From Chimonanthus salicifolius (Eukaryota; Streptophyta; Magnoliopsida; Laurales; Calycanthaceae), in NCBI GenBank assembly GCA_013350335.1, contig CM023535.1, positions 39,182,069 to 39,246,068 of the forward strand: DNA of 64,000 bases. Direction: 5' to 3'. The notes beneath the pieces were generated by a model. It made no database searches and had not been told where the DNA came from. It saw nothing but the letters and a program-made list of their open reading frames with translations. The position numbers and the translations under genes are program-made. Of the stretch, positions 34,273 to 48,128 are shown in pieces; position 1 is the stretch's first letter; every line of letters begins with the position of its first letter.

Positions 34273-35494
34273 ATAGGGACTATGTTTGGCATATTAAAAT
34301 AAAATATTAACTAAAGATTGGACCAATGACAATTTGGTAAATAAGTGTGAAAATGGTAAGCCATGGGTTCGGCCATGGTGTATGGCCGAACCCCATGGGG
34401 ATTTGTTTTATGGACTTAGAATGTTGAAAATCAAGTGAGACTTGGTTATGATTGATTGTTATATTATAAGGTAACGGGACCTCACAAGGTGTGTACGATT
34501 ATGAGTGGTTACTGGATGAAAGACGCAAGGACACGTTAGCGTTCTTTGGTAGGATTCCACCTCTTTGAAACCATGGGTTTATGTACAATTGTTTTATCTT
34601 ATTTTTGGATGAAATTATGTTGCAAAGGAATATGTTTCAATTGTGATTTTAAATGCTATGTTATATGATAAAATAGCATATGTTTCATTGGCATCTCATG
34701 CATGGCATGGGGTGGAGGATTTGTAATCGGAGGGACCACACTCCGTCGGGGCGTCCGAAAAACCTATGTGGGGTACTTTGATGTGCTTTTCCATCAAGAA
34801 GAAATCGGAGGGTCCACACTCCGTCGGGGCGTCCGAAAGACCTATGTGGTGGGTACTTTTATGTACATGTGGTGGGTGGGACTCACTGCATTTATCATCA
34901 TTGCATGGCATGGATTTATATGGTTTTTGACATTACAATATTATATATGTTATGTACTAACTATGTGTTAGCCCTAATTGGAATACCTATTGGGCATGTT
35001 GCTCTAACGCCCTACTTCTACCCTAGTGGATGACACAGGAAATCAGGGGAACGATGAACGTAAGATGGGCCAGGCATAGGAGCTTGGATGATTTAGTTTA
35101 TATTTTTAATAAAGTTACTCATGGACTTGTATTTTGAGTATCTAGATTTCGGAATGTAATAACTTAGATGGTTGGATGTTTATTTGGATAGTTATGATAT
35201 TTGAATAGTGATTAAGGACTTGACGTACTTTGCTCTCTGAATGGAATAGAACTTGGTTCTATAATAATTCCGCAAGTTACGATTTTATTCTGCGTGTTTA
35301 TATTGATGTGTGTGAACCATTTTCGTGGACTTAGTCCATGCACACATAGGGTTGGCCAGTTAAGGGTCGGATTTTAGAAGTTCGGACTTAGCTCCCGACA
35401 TGACGTCCCACTCTCTATCACTTTACTCTGTTATAAAAAAAAAATAGACTCTGATTTACGGGAAGAAGCGAGTGAAAAAGTGCGGGGCGTTATA
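34273..35494 (+). repeat. GyD LTR remnant, right part
   Basis: Continues 29997 after the solo LTR. Contains the GGTTCGGCC dyad at 34366, two CGGAGGG-type words with GGGGCGTCCG (34727-34850), a hairpin at about 34780-34800, the GGGC box (about 35000), the terminal stem region (35306-35347) and the end GGGGCGTTATA, where the terminal CA has become TA. It adjoins GyC sequence at 35495. Confidence 0.85.
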
Positions 35495-37025
35495 AGTACC
35501 TGGTTCCGAGGCTTGTTCTGAGGGACCAGTTTTGAGTGTAGAATCTTGATTGTTAATGATGCATGTGATGTTTGTACCCCATTGATAAATTAAAAATGTG
35601 TACTAACCCTCTTCTCTTATTACTATAGTACATATTCTATTGTATTCACTTCCAGGCCGACGCTATATTTATCGGGCGCTGAATGACCTCGAGGCATTAC
35701 TTAACATGTCAAATCTGGTCCTATCCAAAAGACAACCGAGAAGTGACCTGAGTATCTAGACCTAACTCAATAAGTCAATTTGGTCATGCCCAGAAGACAA
35801 TATGAGTTTTGGACTGAGCACCTTATTATTACTCTATTGTGGATTATTCTAACTTAAAATGGTTAGAAACCTAATAGGAGACTCAATTCCATTTACCTTA
35901 GAGATTTTTGGGAAAACTAGTATGGTTTTGAAATACTACTTGTATGTATACATATGAATACTATGTATGTTGACTTATGATTGATTGTGCACTTGTTTGC
36001 TTGTTGAACAGAGACCGTGATACCACACATTTACGGTGAGGGAACTTAACTGTGCAGTAGGTGTAATCAGGTTTATTATGAGATGGATCTTGAGGAATGA
36101 GTGGTTTTATATTTGATGAACCCACCCATGTGCCTAGACATAATGCACTGTTGTAAGAGGTGCTTATGATGATTATGAATGCTTATGATGTTGATCATAT
36201 GAGAAATGTAACACTGCTTCCACGTGCCCTTGACTATTGAACCAATATCGGCCATGTGTGTGAGATGATTTACGTCTACTGGACCATGGTCGACAGTTAC
36301 TGACTTGAAGAGTGTCAGTATCGACCACGTGAGGGCCGGAGATGTACTTGCAAGGATGTATTTTGACCGTGTCGGGATTTAATATGATGGTCTCAGCGTA
36401 ATATGTAAGCATTACGTTGGATAACAACAGTTATGGAAAAGATGATGAATCATGGAATGATGATGAGATTATACTTGGATTTATATCGAGCATGAGATAT
36501 TATATTGCAACTGTTGATTATTTACTAACTTGATGTTTACTTAAACTGCACTGTTATATTTTCTTCACTGGGCGAGTTAGCTCACCCCACTCACCTTTCA
36601 GCAGATGAACCCGAGGAGGAGAACCCTCTGTTTGAAGCTTAGGGTGGATAAGCTGCGACGTTGCTTTGGAATTCCCACTGAGGGGAATTCTCTTATCTTT
36701 GCTTTCTGGTTCTTGGAAACATTTGCTTATGTAAAGTACCGAGTGTGGTACTTAGTTTGTCTAAATGTGATGTATTAAAACTACCATGTATCCGTAGTTA
36801 CTCTGATGATTGTAATAATAAATCGTTGTTAGATTTATGAGTTGATGTTTGTGTCTCTTTGGGGTAGACTTATGGTATATGTTTGAGTCCACATGTTGAG
36901 ATCATGTGTGACCTTTGGGCCTAACCGTTGATCCAGCCCAATTAGAATGCTTGAGTTGAGTTTAGTAATCTAAAAAAAAAAAATCAGTCGCGTTCCTTGC
37001 CTACCTTTCGGGTCGGGGCGTGACA
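35495..37025 (+). repeat. GyC LTR, right half
   Basis: Starts in mid-LTR (AGTACCTGG, same as 53471) and runs to the LTR end TCGGGGCGTGACA. The same blocks occur at 53471-55204 and 57231-57936: 'cttccaggccgac', 'gacctaactcaataagtcaat', 'gagggaacttaac', 'acccatgtgcctagacataatg'. The left half is missing because the GyD insertion at its left border was itself truncated. Confidence 0.85.
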
Positions 37026-37850
37026 ATCCGTGTTTGAATTCATTTCCACCAACCCGATCGTTGTGCATGTAGTGCACTGTAACGACTCTAAAATGGTAAC
37101 CTCACAATGGATTGTGCCACACGATAGATCGTCCGTGTATCTAGCTATGGATCGTGGGTTAGCGAATGTAACGGCCTGAGACTGACTGTATTTTCTAGTG
37201 TCAAGTCTCATCCAGGCCCAAGGTGATAGATCGTGATGCCGATCTGTTACTTCCCTGTACTCTCGATCGATCGTATACCCGATTGGTCGTAACTGATCAG
37301 CTTTTCTAGGCTTGTTTCAGTCCAGCCTATGTCCTGTGTCAGTGATGTATTGCCCCATATGATTGTATCAGCGTGGTATCCCATGATATATCGTGAACAC
37401 GATTGTATGGGCAATGTATCGTCCTGAGACCACATGAGTTTGACAGCCTTGTTCAACAAGAACCCTTGACTTTTCACATGATATATCGTAAGACCACGAT
37501 TGGTCGTGTCCTGTCATTGGCTAATCATTGCCCGTCACGATGCGTCGCCCTGACAATGAATTCATATTTCCAAGTTGGGTTCTAATTCTTTGTCAAACCA
37601 TGTGTTAGGCTTATTTAATTATCCAGATGTGATCTCTAAGCCTAGGCAAGGTCCACCTATGGTCTGGGCACTACCTAAGGTCATCTATGGTCACTTACCA
37701 CCAGTGATTGCTATGCACGTTGATCTGTTGAGTCTTCACACTTCAACCAACGCTTGAGAGCTTGAGTCTTGAGCTTCTCTCTTCAAAGAAAGCCTTTGCA
37801 TAAGTCACGAACTTAACAAATAGGTGACTCAGAAAACTGGGGCACTAACA
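37026..37850 (-). repeat. Copia-type LTR (CoE relative), minus strand
   Basis: On the minus strand it starts TGTTAGTGCCCCAG at 37850 after a purine-rich GAGAGTGAGAT. It shares 'ccatagatga', 'cctaggcttag' and 'ttggaaatatgaatt' in order with the plus-strand LTR at 59614. It carries about ten ACGATNNATCGT-like dyads (37110-37510). It is cut at 37025 by the GyC LTR end. Confidence 0.7.
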
Positions 37851-39479
37851 ATCTCACTCTCTGACAATTCGTGATAAAACCTAGAAGCAAATCAAGTATA
37901 GATTCAATGGACAATCCCATCCCCATTATACATCATTTGAATTAAAATTATACAAATTTTACAAAATTATATTCAAATGACACAGGGTCTTGGCCTAACT
38001 TCATATTCTTGCTCAGCTTGCCCTTTTCTCAAAAATACGTGCAAATACACATGAGCAAGCAACACCACAAGAGCGAGAGAAAATATTAGCAGTGTTAGTC
38101 CAAAGATAAACATGTATCCATCGACCTAACAAACTATCACATTCACACTCATACTCCCCCATACTTCAATGAGTGTTATCTAGTGATTCTCCCACGTACT
38201 CCAAGCTACTCCAAGCTTACAATTTCTCCATTAACAAGCTAATCCAAGCTTGCAATTTCTCCATTTTACAAACAAATCCAAGTTTGCAATTTCTCCATTT
38301 AACAAGATAATCCAATCTTGCAATTTCTCCATTTTATACTCCAAGCTTTCTTCCAAGCTTCTAAGATTTTCCCTTCTCCTTTCTCCTTTCCGCCCCAATG
38401 ATTTTTAGCTTCTATGTATTTCTCCCCCATTTTGTCATTAACTAAAAAAAAAACTAAACAAGCTCATATTTTGTGCTTCCCCAAATTTCAACATTCAAAT
38501 ATTTATGCAACCATATTGAAATAAAACCATTCAATAAACATGAAAAATCATCATTCACCATGGTATCCATAGAACAATGAGAGAAAGAGAGATAGACAAG
38601 GCATCATGGCATAGAAACCAAACCATTAGTATTGATATTACAACATTCCATGCACAAAGGTTTGAACAAAATAATTACGTGCCCAAAATACATTTTTTCA
38701 AAACACAAGAAAAACTATCCTAAGAGGTGCCATCAGGAGGAGGAGGTGGTGGAGTAGCAGATCTGCGAATGAGGGACTGTGTCGTCTCTTCTGTAGTACA
38801 AGGCAGAGAGGAAACTCTGAAGGGTCTTCTTCCCACAGTTGGCCAAAGCATCAAACCTATTTTCCAACTTAGCTCCCAGGGCAGTGTATATGGCAAGTTG
38901 TCTGTCTTCAAGGGCTTGGAGACGATCTTCAAAGAACCTTCGACAAGTTGGGTCTAACTATAGTTCTTCTTCTTCCTCTACCGCTTAATCTACGTGCATA
39001 TCCAGGACTGAAATGAAGGATGAGGAGGCCTGAGTAGTTGACTGAGAGGGTTTCTAGCCAATGATCTGGAGATACAAAACCTTTCCCCAGGAAAATTTGG
39101 TACAATTGTTTCATTGATTGGCCTGATACTCTTCGGTACATCTCCCTTGGAGGGTCGAATTCCACAATTCAATGCTATCCTATACATGTCATGGAAAACC
39201 TAATGCACTTAATGATAGTATTGCACATGAGTGTGGCCAAGAAGAATCAGTTCCTGGTCACTGCTGCATACATGTGAGCCAACATAAACTGGTTCAGATC
39301 TCATCGATTCCCATGTTTGGGGTAGACATTCTAGCAAAAGAATAAGTGCAGCAATCTGCATTCTGGGAGCATGTCGGCTTTTATCAGCCAGATCTTCTTC
39401 CTCCACTCCAATTTCTTCGTTTTTCCACATAATTTGTTTACATATTTTGTTGTATCTTTCGCCCTCATTTCAAAATTCT
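37851..39479 (-). mobile_element. interior of a non-autonomous Copia-like element
   Basis: Lies between two minus-strand LTRs and has no gag or pol motifs. The minus strand shows a short open stretch, about 38980 to 38710, rich in Leu/Arg/Lys and ending near a Pro run (frames shifted); I do not recognise it. A poly-A-like tract and the words 'cccccattttgtcatt' (38430) resemble other plant Copia interiors. It could be a large retrotransposon derivative or a deleted Copia. Confidence 0.45.
38205..38345. repeat. tandem repeat, about 38-40 bp unit, four copies
   Basis: Unit 'aatccaagcttgcaattt' plus 'ctccattt(ta)acaag'. Copies begin near 38210, 38240, 38278 and 38314, with HindIII-like AAGCTT changing to AAGTTT and AATCTT between copies. 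Confidence 0.85.
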
Positions 39480-40175
39480 CATGGACAGTGGGCAAGTTGC
39501 CATCCTTGACAATGAGAAACACAAGCAGCTCTACGACAACCATTACGCATTAAATGCACTCCCAACGACTTTATTACTTCCCGGTCGACAGATCGGTGTC
39601 GCTGATGAGTCAACAGTTAAGGCACCGAGAGATCGGTCCATACGAGTGTCTAGATCTGGGGCAACACCATGCTGATAGTAGTTTCAAGTCAGAAACTTGT
39701 CTTACCCAGAACGACCTGTCGCCATTTACCGAGTAGTTGGTCCTAGTACTCTCGATCGGTCTTGAACTACCGATATGTCTGTTTTCTCGAGATCCCACTT
39801 GAGTTCATAGTCCAAAACTCACAAGTCCTTTACCGATGAGTCGTCAACCACAAGGGGTTGTTTAAGTTCATCACCAATGGGTCGGTGCATACGAGCCTCT
39901 CGATCAGAGGCTTTCCCAGAATGACAGTTCTTTGATCCAGAATCTCTGTCATTCTGGCTAACCAGTATTTCACCACAATGGGTCGATCCTGTCTCCATCG
40001 AGGGGTCGATGAGTACGACTAGTCGAGCTATCAGTGAACATAATTCATATTTCCCTGTTTACTTCTAGTTCACTGTCCAGCTTCCTTTCTTAGGCTTCTT
40101 TATGCATTGACCATATGTTTAACTAAGCCTAGCAATGGTCATCTCTAAGGTGTGGGTACCACCTAAAGTCATCTA
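39480..40175 (-). repeat. CoE LTR on the minus strand, interrupted by GyC
   Basis: The reverse complement matches 59780-60400 block by block: 'gaggctcgtatgcaccgacc', 'gatgaacttaa', 'gacaggtcgttct', 'gttgccccaga', 'cactcgtatggaccga', 'gggagtgcattta'. It ends at 40175 where GyC starts, inside a 'catagatgact' block. Many ACCGA/TCGGT dyads. The left boundary is approximate. Confidence 0.75.
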
Positions 40176-40253
40176 TGTAATACCCTGACCCAGATTAGGC
40201 GTAGTTTAGCTTAATAAATCTTGCTTCGACCGGTTAATCTCGAAGATTACTGT
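40176..40253 (+). repeat. GyC 5' LTR, first 78 bases
   Basis: Starts TGTAATACCCTGACCC, identical in opening to 55596. Interrupted after ACTGT by the GyD solo LTR and resumes at 51966 (ACGGT, the duplicated target). Confidence 0.95.
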
Positions 40254-43200
40254 TGTAATATCCCAGATTTTCAGTTGACTAGTATTTACGAAATTGCCAC
40301 TGAAATGGTAAATTAAATGGATATGAACCTTGGATGGGTAAATGTTGGGTCAATTGCCCAAATAAGACCCAACGGATGGTAGATGTGGATCTATGGAAAT
40401 TAAATGGGTATTGTACATTTAATTGGGTCAAAGTGATTATTTGGGTCAAAAGACCTAATTGGGAACCAATGGGTCGTGGTTGATCTGTTTGACCATTGGG
40501 TGAGCTCAAGCTCAATTGGGTTAAGTTGAAGTAAATGTTTGAGTTTGGATGGAGTGGAATTAAATGATTGAGTTTTGGATGAGTTGAGTTTAAAGGTGGA
40601 GTTGAATTTATTGTCTGAGTTGAATTAAATGAATGGTTTGAGTTGAGGGAGTTAAATTAATTTTAAGTGAGTGAAGTGTGCGAATGAGAGTGGAGTGTTT
40701 TGATTTCAAGTTTAAAGCAAAAGAAAATGTTGGATGCATGGGAGGTTAGCTCATGCATGAAACTCCTAGATAATTAAAGGAGGTGGCGGTTTTATGGGAG
40801 TTACATAGGTGAGGAACTTATTTTCAAACCCTTGTATTCATTGGCTACATGGAGAGGTAATCTCATGCATGTAACCCCTAGATAAGTAATGAATGGGGTG
40901 GCTGTTTTTAGGAGTTACTGTAATAGCCCGAACTTTTTAAATCAGCGTAAATGTGGATATTATTTATTTTAATGATGAAAATTGGGAAATTTGATGGAAT
41001 AGATGGTCAATGGATCAAAATTTGGACAAAGGGCCAAGTGTGGTCCAATGGGCCATGGATTGGAATGAGTTCACTTAATTGGGTCAACAATGGTCAATTG
41101 GGCCAAGGATGGTCAAATTGGGCCCAATACTCATTTGGGACCCAATGGATCAAGATGATGTAAACTCTAAGGTAAATGGGTAAGAAATAAATGTAATTGG
41201 ACCATGGGCCCAATGGTGATCCAAGTAGTTGGAAATGGATTAAATTTAAATCACCTAAGTTGGTGATGAATTGACCAAGGTGACATGGCCAATTGGGACC
41301 CACCTCCACCTCATCAAGTGAGGTGGCGTGTGGACCAAGGATTGGTGGGGCCGGCCACCATGGTTGAATTGGTCAACCATGGGTGGATACATGGAGGGAA
41401 TTTAAGAAAGTGGAATTAGGTTAAGTGGGAATTAATTAACCTAAATAATGATCCAATTAACTAATTAATTAATCTAATCAAATGGTGGTCAAATGGTCAA
41501 AGTTGGAAGACCAAAACCACCCAAAGAAACACAAATAAACCATGGGCTTAGGGTGGTAGTTTTATCCCAACCACCACCACTAATGCACATTAGCCCATGT
41601 GGTTGGTGGGAAAATTAATGGTTGAGTATAACTTAAGCAACCAAAAGGAGATGGTTTTCATCTCATCTCTCAAATCCCATTCTCATTTCACTCTCTCCCT
41701 CTCTTGCTCTCTCATTGCCGTCCCTCACCTCCAAGGAGAAGAAAAGAAGAAAACTTAGAAGAGAAGAAGAGAAGAAAGGAAAGATCAAGCTTGGCCAACC
41801 ATCACCACCTCAAGACCAAGGAGGCTAGACATTTTTCTTATCCTCTCCTCCTCTCCCTCTCTCAAACACACCCCATGTTGGCCGAACCCAAGCATTGGGG
41901 ATACCATTGATCAAGCTCATCTTGGCCTACCAATCAAGGAAAAGAAGAGAAGAGAAAGGCTAAGGGTTCAAGTGGAGAAAAGGAAAAATCGGAGGAGCCA
42001 TCGGATTGTAAGTATTTCTAAACAAGAGGTTGGATTTTGTTAAGGTTTAAGATTTGGGGTCCATTCTTCTTGGATTTAATGGTGGCCAAATTGTCATGGG
42101 CCTTGGATCTCAAATCCATCCAATGAAAGGATGAAAAAGTGGACAAACCATAAATGGGTAAATTAGGGTAAGAAAAGGAGAAGATGCATTAAGGACATTA
42201 TGTGTTAAAATTTAGTTAAGCATGGATGTGTGTGATGTTAGAAGAAATCATGGACCATAGGGTTCGGCCATGTAGTATGGCCGAACCCCATGGTAAGTGA
42301 TTTATGATTTTTTAGGGTTTTAAAGAATGGAAGACATGGAGGGTGGTTAATGATTTTAAGGTTTTAAATGGTTAAAAGTTGGTGATTTTTTAAAGGAGTT
42401 TTAAATAAGAAAAAAATCATGGGATATGTGAATGATGTTTATGGCCTCAAAAGGCATGAATGGATAATGAACCATGAACCATGGGTTCGGCCATGGTGTA
42501 TGGTCAAACCCTATGGTGATGTATTTGTAATGCTAAGGGGTGTAAAATATGGAAAAATGATGGGGAATGTTAGTAGTTTTGATGGGCTCAAGAGATGAAC
42601 CTAATGTTGATCAAAGGGGTGATTTAAATGTTTGATGAAATCTCCTCATGAAAAGAATTATGGTGGATCTAAATGTTGTGAATGGATCCAAGAAAAATGG
42701 GGAGAAAGACATCATAGGTTCCGCCATGGTGTATGGCCGAACCCATGACCCATTTTACAAGACAATTGATGGGCTAAGTATGGGACTATATATGTGTTTA
42801 AATGAATAAGGATTAGGTTAATTAAATGGCTGGTGTTAATGATCTTATGATATGGTTGATGGATCAATTATGGACTCAAGATGTGGCTAAGAATGATGAT
42901 TCAATTATAAGTCATTTTTATGGGTTAAGGAGGGGTTTATGTCTGTGTTTAATTAATGAGGATTAAGTTAAGAAAAATGGCTGTTTTAGTGATGTTATGG
43001 CATGATTAAATGGGTCACTAATGGATTTGAGTGTATGGATCAATTATGAACAAAAATGTACATGGTTAAGTGAATGATTAACCATGGAAAAGAGGTAGTG
43101 GCAAAACCGTAAATAATGGCTAAAATGAAGAACCATGGGTTCGGCCATGGTACATGGCCGAACCCCATGGAGGATGACCTTGGACTTAGGCATTTTTATT

Positions 43201-44136
43201 ATGACCTTAGGTATGATTAAATGAAGGCTAGGTTGCTGGTTTTTAAACTCACAAAATTAATATGGTTAAGGGATTAAATGGGACCCACAAACCTAACTAG
43301 TAGGGTTCGGCCATGGTGTATGGCCGAACCCCACTAAGGCTTGGGTAATGGACTTGGACATGATTAAAATATGAGTCTAATTGATAATGTATAATAAGGT
43401 ACTGGACATCGTAATCAGTGCGCGATCTGAGACCGGATTCGGGAACAGAAACGTAAAAGGGACGTTAGTTGGTATTCGATAGGATTCCTACCTTTTTGTA
43501 AGCCATGGATATGTGATGGTTCCTTTAATTTATTTTGATAATGATATGATTTGTCATATGATGGGTTTTAAGGCTATGAATTTTATGTTAATGCTATGAA
43601 TTATATTTTAAGGTTATGTATTATATGTTAAAGCTATGTATGATATATTAAGGTTATGAGTTATATATATTACATAGCATAATGCATTTACATCTCATAC
43701 ATGGCATGGGCGGGAAAATAAAGAAACCGGAGTCCATGCTCCGTCGGGGAGACCGAAAAGCAGACATGGGGATTGCCTGATGCGCTATAACCGGAGTCCA
43801 TGCTCCGTCGGGGCGACCGAGAAGCAAACATGGGGATAGCCTGATGCGCTATAACCGGAGTCCATGCACCGTCGGGGCTACCGAGAAGCAGACATGGGGA
43901 TATCTTGATATGTGGAGATATAACCGGATTCCATGCTCCGTCGGGGCGACCGAGAAGCAAACATGGGGATATCATGGTGGTATGGATGATGGGTGGGACA
44001 CATGACATAAGACACCCATGGCATTGCATTCATTTTATGATTTTTCATTATATTATTACCTATGTGCCTGTTATCACTAATCATGTGTTAGCCCTACTCG
44101 GAGTCCTACTGGGTGCATTGTCTAAGGCCCTACTTC

Positions 44137-47100
44137 TGTAGTGGCCCGGAATTTTTAAATTAATATAAATGTGGATATTATTTATTTTAGTGATGGAAAT
44201 TAGAAAATTTGCGGATTAGATGGTAAATGGGCCAAAGTTTGGGCAAAGGCCCAAGTATGGCCCAATGGATTATGGAGTTGATTTAAATTCATTTAAAGGG
44301 CCAATGAGGGTTAAAAGGGTCAAGAATGGTCAAATTGGGTCAAATACCTATTTGGGACCCAATGGGTCAAGATGGTTAAGCTCTAAGGTAAATGGGTAAG
44401 ATGAAAGTGTAATTGGGCCATGGGCCCAATGGTGATTCATTTAGAATGAATGGAATGAAATTTAAATTATATAAGTTATTTGGAATTAAACCAAGGTGAT
44501 GTGGTCAAGTGGGACCCACCTCCACCTCATCAAGTGGGGTGGCGTGTGGGCCAAGGATTGGTGGGGCCGGCCACCATGGTGGAATTAGTCAACCATGGGT
44601 GGATGTATGAAGGTGATTTAAGTAAATGGAATTAAGTTAAAATGGGAATTAATTAAATTAACCTAAGTTAATTATCTAGTTAATTAATAAAATAAATTAT
44701 TCAAATGAGGGTCAAAGGTGGTCAAATGGTCAAAGGACCAAAAGTCATGTTATCTTTAAAGACACCAAAACGTTGGGCATGGTACCATAAAGCATAAAGT
44801 AAAAAAAAAAAAAAATGAAAATATCCCATGGGTTGGTGGGAGGAGTTATTGTGGAAAATATCTTAAGCAATCAAGAGGTGAGATGACTTTTCATCTCACT
44901 CTCTCCATTCCAACGAGCTCTTCACTCTCTCCCTCTTTTCATCTCTACCACCGTCCCACACTAGGAGATGAAAGAAAGGAAGAAAACCAAGAGAAAGAAG
45001 AAGAAAAGTTTGGAAGAAAAGAGAGGGAAGTGCAAGGGTAAGTCATTACACCAAGGTCAAGACTAGGTACTTGTGTTTTTTTTCTCATCTCCATCCTCTT
45101 TTCTCTCTCTCTCAATTTAAACCCTAACTTGGCTGATCCTAAGGTTGGGGGTTGCCACCATTGATCAAGCCTCTTGACCTATTAAAGATCAAGAGGAAGG
45201 AGAGAGGAGGCTAAGGAAACCGACGGGAGTGGCAGAAGTCGGAGGAGACGACGGATTGTGAGTATTTCTTAAACAAGAAATTTTGGATTTTTAGGGTTTA
45301 AGATTTGGAATTTATTTTTGTAGAATTTAATGGTGGTTACATAAATTTATGCCATGGATGTTAAACCCATCAAATGAGAGGGTGGAAGATGGAGGAAACC
45401 CTAAATGGGTAAATTAGGGTTAGGGTAAGAAAATAAATAAATGGATTATGTGCATTGGGTAATTTATGAAATTAAGAATGGAATTAGGTTATTGGAAGGA
45501 AATCATGGGCCATAGGGTTCGGCCATGTAGCATGGCCGAACCCCATGGTGGGTGATTAGCTAGTTGATGTAAATAATTAGGGTTTTAAAGAATGGAAGAC
45601 AATGAGGGTTTTAAAATGGTTTTATGATGAAAATGCAAATGGATTTTATGGCATTGGAAGGTATAAAAGAGAGTGATATATGAACCATGGGTTCGGCCAT
45701 GGTGTATGGCCGAACCCTAGGTTGTTGTGTGTGAAGTTAATTAAGGTTTTAGGGTAGAAGCCATGGAAAAATGGGAAGATTGATGAAATTAATATTTTGG
45801 TGAATGTAGGTATTTTGGAGCAATGAATGGTGGATCATGAACCATGGGTTCGGCCATGGTAAATGGCCGAACGCTATGGTGATGTAATGGTGATCAAATG
45901 ATGGGTTTAAAGGATGGAAAAGATGGATTAATGTGTTAATGAGTTAGGGTTTCAAATGAACAAATGTAGTGATCCAAATGGGGCTAAGAGTGGTGGTTTA
46001 AGAGTGTGATTTAAGCCACCTCAAGGAAGGATTTATTTTGGATCAAATGGTGTAAATAGATCCAAGAAAAATGGGGAAAGGACACCATGGGTTCGGCCAT
46101 GGTGGATGGCCGAACCCATGGCCCAATTGTGATCCATTTTGGTGGGTTAAATTGGATGATGAATGGTGTGTGTGTGTGGCCTCCAAAGGAAATGAATGAG
46201 TAATGGACTCATTGAAGTTAATTACATGAGGTAAATCCCATGGGAAGAGTTGATGAATTAGGTATTTTGAACCCATGGCCATTGGTGAACCATTTAAAGG
46301 GTTAAGTATGGGGTTATGGATGGGTTTAAATGAATAATGGTGAAATTAATAAAAAGACTAATTTTAATGATGTTATGACATGGTTCAATGGGTCATTAAT
46401 GGACCTAAGTTAGGGATCTAAGTCTATGATCAATTATGGATTAAGTCATGCATGGATAAACGAGTGTTTAATCATGGAAAATGAGGTAGTGGCAAAACTG
46501 TAATTAGTGGCCAAATTCAAGAATTCCATGGAAATTGATCATGGACTTAGGGGATCTAATATAATAACCTTATAAGTGATTAATAAAGCCTAGGGTGGCC
46601 GAATTTTAAGACTTATGGGATTAAAAGGTTTAATAGATGACATGGGGACCCACAAAACCTAAATAGTGACCGGTTTTTCATATGGGCTTAGAAATGGTTA
46701 AAACTTGAACTGATTTGGAAATTTAATAAGGTATTGGATATCGCGGGCAGTACGCGTGATGGTAGCCGGACTATCGGACGAAAACGAAACGAAGACGCGA
46801 GTCGGTACTCGGTAGGATTCTAACCTTTTTGTAAGCCATGGATTGAGTGATGGTTTCTTTAAATTATTTTGGAAATTATATGGTTTGTTTTAAGATTGGT
46901 TTTGAATTATGTATTATGTAGGGGTTTTTACTTGATTTATTCTGGTAAGCATATGATTGGTTTAAAATGGGTTTTAAGTCTATGATGTGTGTATTGAGGC
47001 TTTGCTTGATCTACTTTTGATAATCAAGTCATATGTTTTATTGATGGAATTTTTAAATGCCATGGTTGGTTATTATATTCATTACATGGCATATGGCATC

Positions 47101-48128
47101 TACATCTCATGCATGACATGGGAGGGATATGGCATGTGAAGGATGAAATGAAACCGGAGTCCATGCTCCGTCGGGGCGACCGATAAACAGGCATGGGGAC
47201 ATTATGATGTGTTTGACTCATCAGGGATGATGTATGGATTATTATACCTTGATGATGGTTTTTCCATCAAGGGGAATGTTGTATTTATTGTTATACCTTG
47301 ATGATGGTTCTTCCATCAAGGGGGATATTGTATTGGTGGTTACACCTTGACGAGGCCTTACCGTCAAGGGGGATGTTGTATTTATTGTTATACCTTGATG
47401 ATGGTTCTTCCATCAAGGGGGATATTGTATTTGTGGTTACACCTTGACGAGGCCTTACCGTCAAGGGGGATATGGCATCGGGATAGTAAGGATGATGGGT
47501 GGGATTCATAACACAGACACCCATGGCATGGCATTCATTCTATGGCTTTTCGTTATGTATTATCTATATGCTATGTTATCACTAATGCATGTGTTAGCCC
47601 TACTCGTAGTCCTACTGGGTGCGTGGTCTAACGCCCTACTTCTACCCTAGCTGACGATGCAGGAGATGGCGGAACGGAAGGACAGGACGGGAGTCAAGCT
47701 TAAGAGCTTGGGAAGGCGGAGTAATTATTTTGTTTAAGTTTATTTTGGGAAAATGTGTATTTGTATAATTTAGCTTGTCGGAAATGTAATAACTTAGATG
47801 TCTTGCTATGTTTTATAAATTATTTTGGAAAGTACGATATGAGGGCATTTTAGTAATTTAATGGATATCTCTTCCCTGTTATCTGAAAATTGGTAGGATA
47901 GTGTCTATTATCATCCGCATTGATTTTTATGTGTTGCGAGCTTACTTTCTACGCGTGAACAGTACTTGTGGATTTATGTTCCACGCACGCGTAGGGTTGG
48001 CCAGTTAAGGGCCGGGCTTTAGAAGCTCGGAACTTAACTCGCGTCGTGACGTCCGTGCCCTTTGTCACTTTTACGTTAAAAAAAAAAAAATTAGACTCTG
48101 ATTATGGTGAAAAGGGTGGGGTGTTACA
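44137..48128 (+). mobile_element. GyA-like solo LTR nested in the 40919 LTR
   Basis: Starts TGTAGTGGCCC and ends GGTGTTACA, with perfect target duplication ACTTC (44132-44136 and 48129-48133). Length 3992 bp. It lies in the conserved 'gccctacttctacc' box of the host LTR. Dyads at 45516, 45690, 45847 and 46090; one GGAGTCCATGCTCC unit at 47155; then a five-copy CCTTGAYG hairpin array (47247-47466); terminal stems at 47949-47994. Confidence 0.95.
47203..47466 (+). repeat. tandem CCTTGAYG...CRTCAAGG hairpin array
   Basis: Hairpins at 47247-47272, 47296-47321, 47345-47369, 47393-47418 and 47442-47466, spaced by 48-49 bases. Three read CCTTGATG/CATCAAGG and two read CCTTGACG/CGTCAAGG. A degenerate first copy may lie at 47203-47224. 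Confidence 0.95.

Noticed and set aside
47203..47466. CRISPR-like array (repeat plus spacer of near constant length).
   Set aside because: Spacers are themselves repeats ('gttatattgtatttattg'), the sequence is in a plant LTR, and no cas genes exist.
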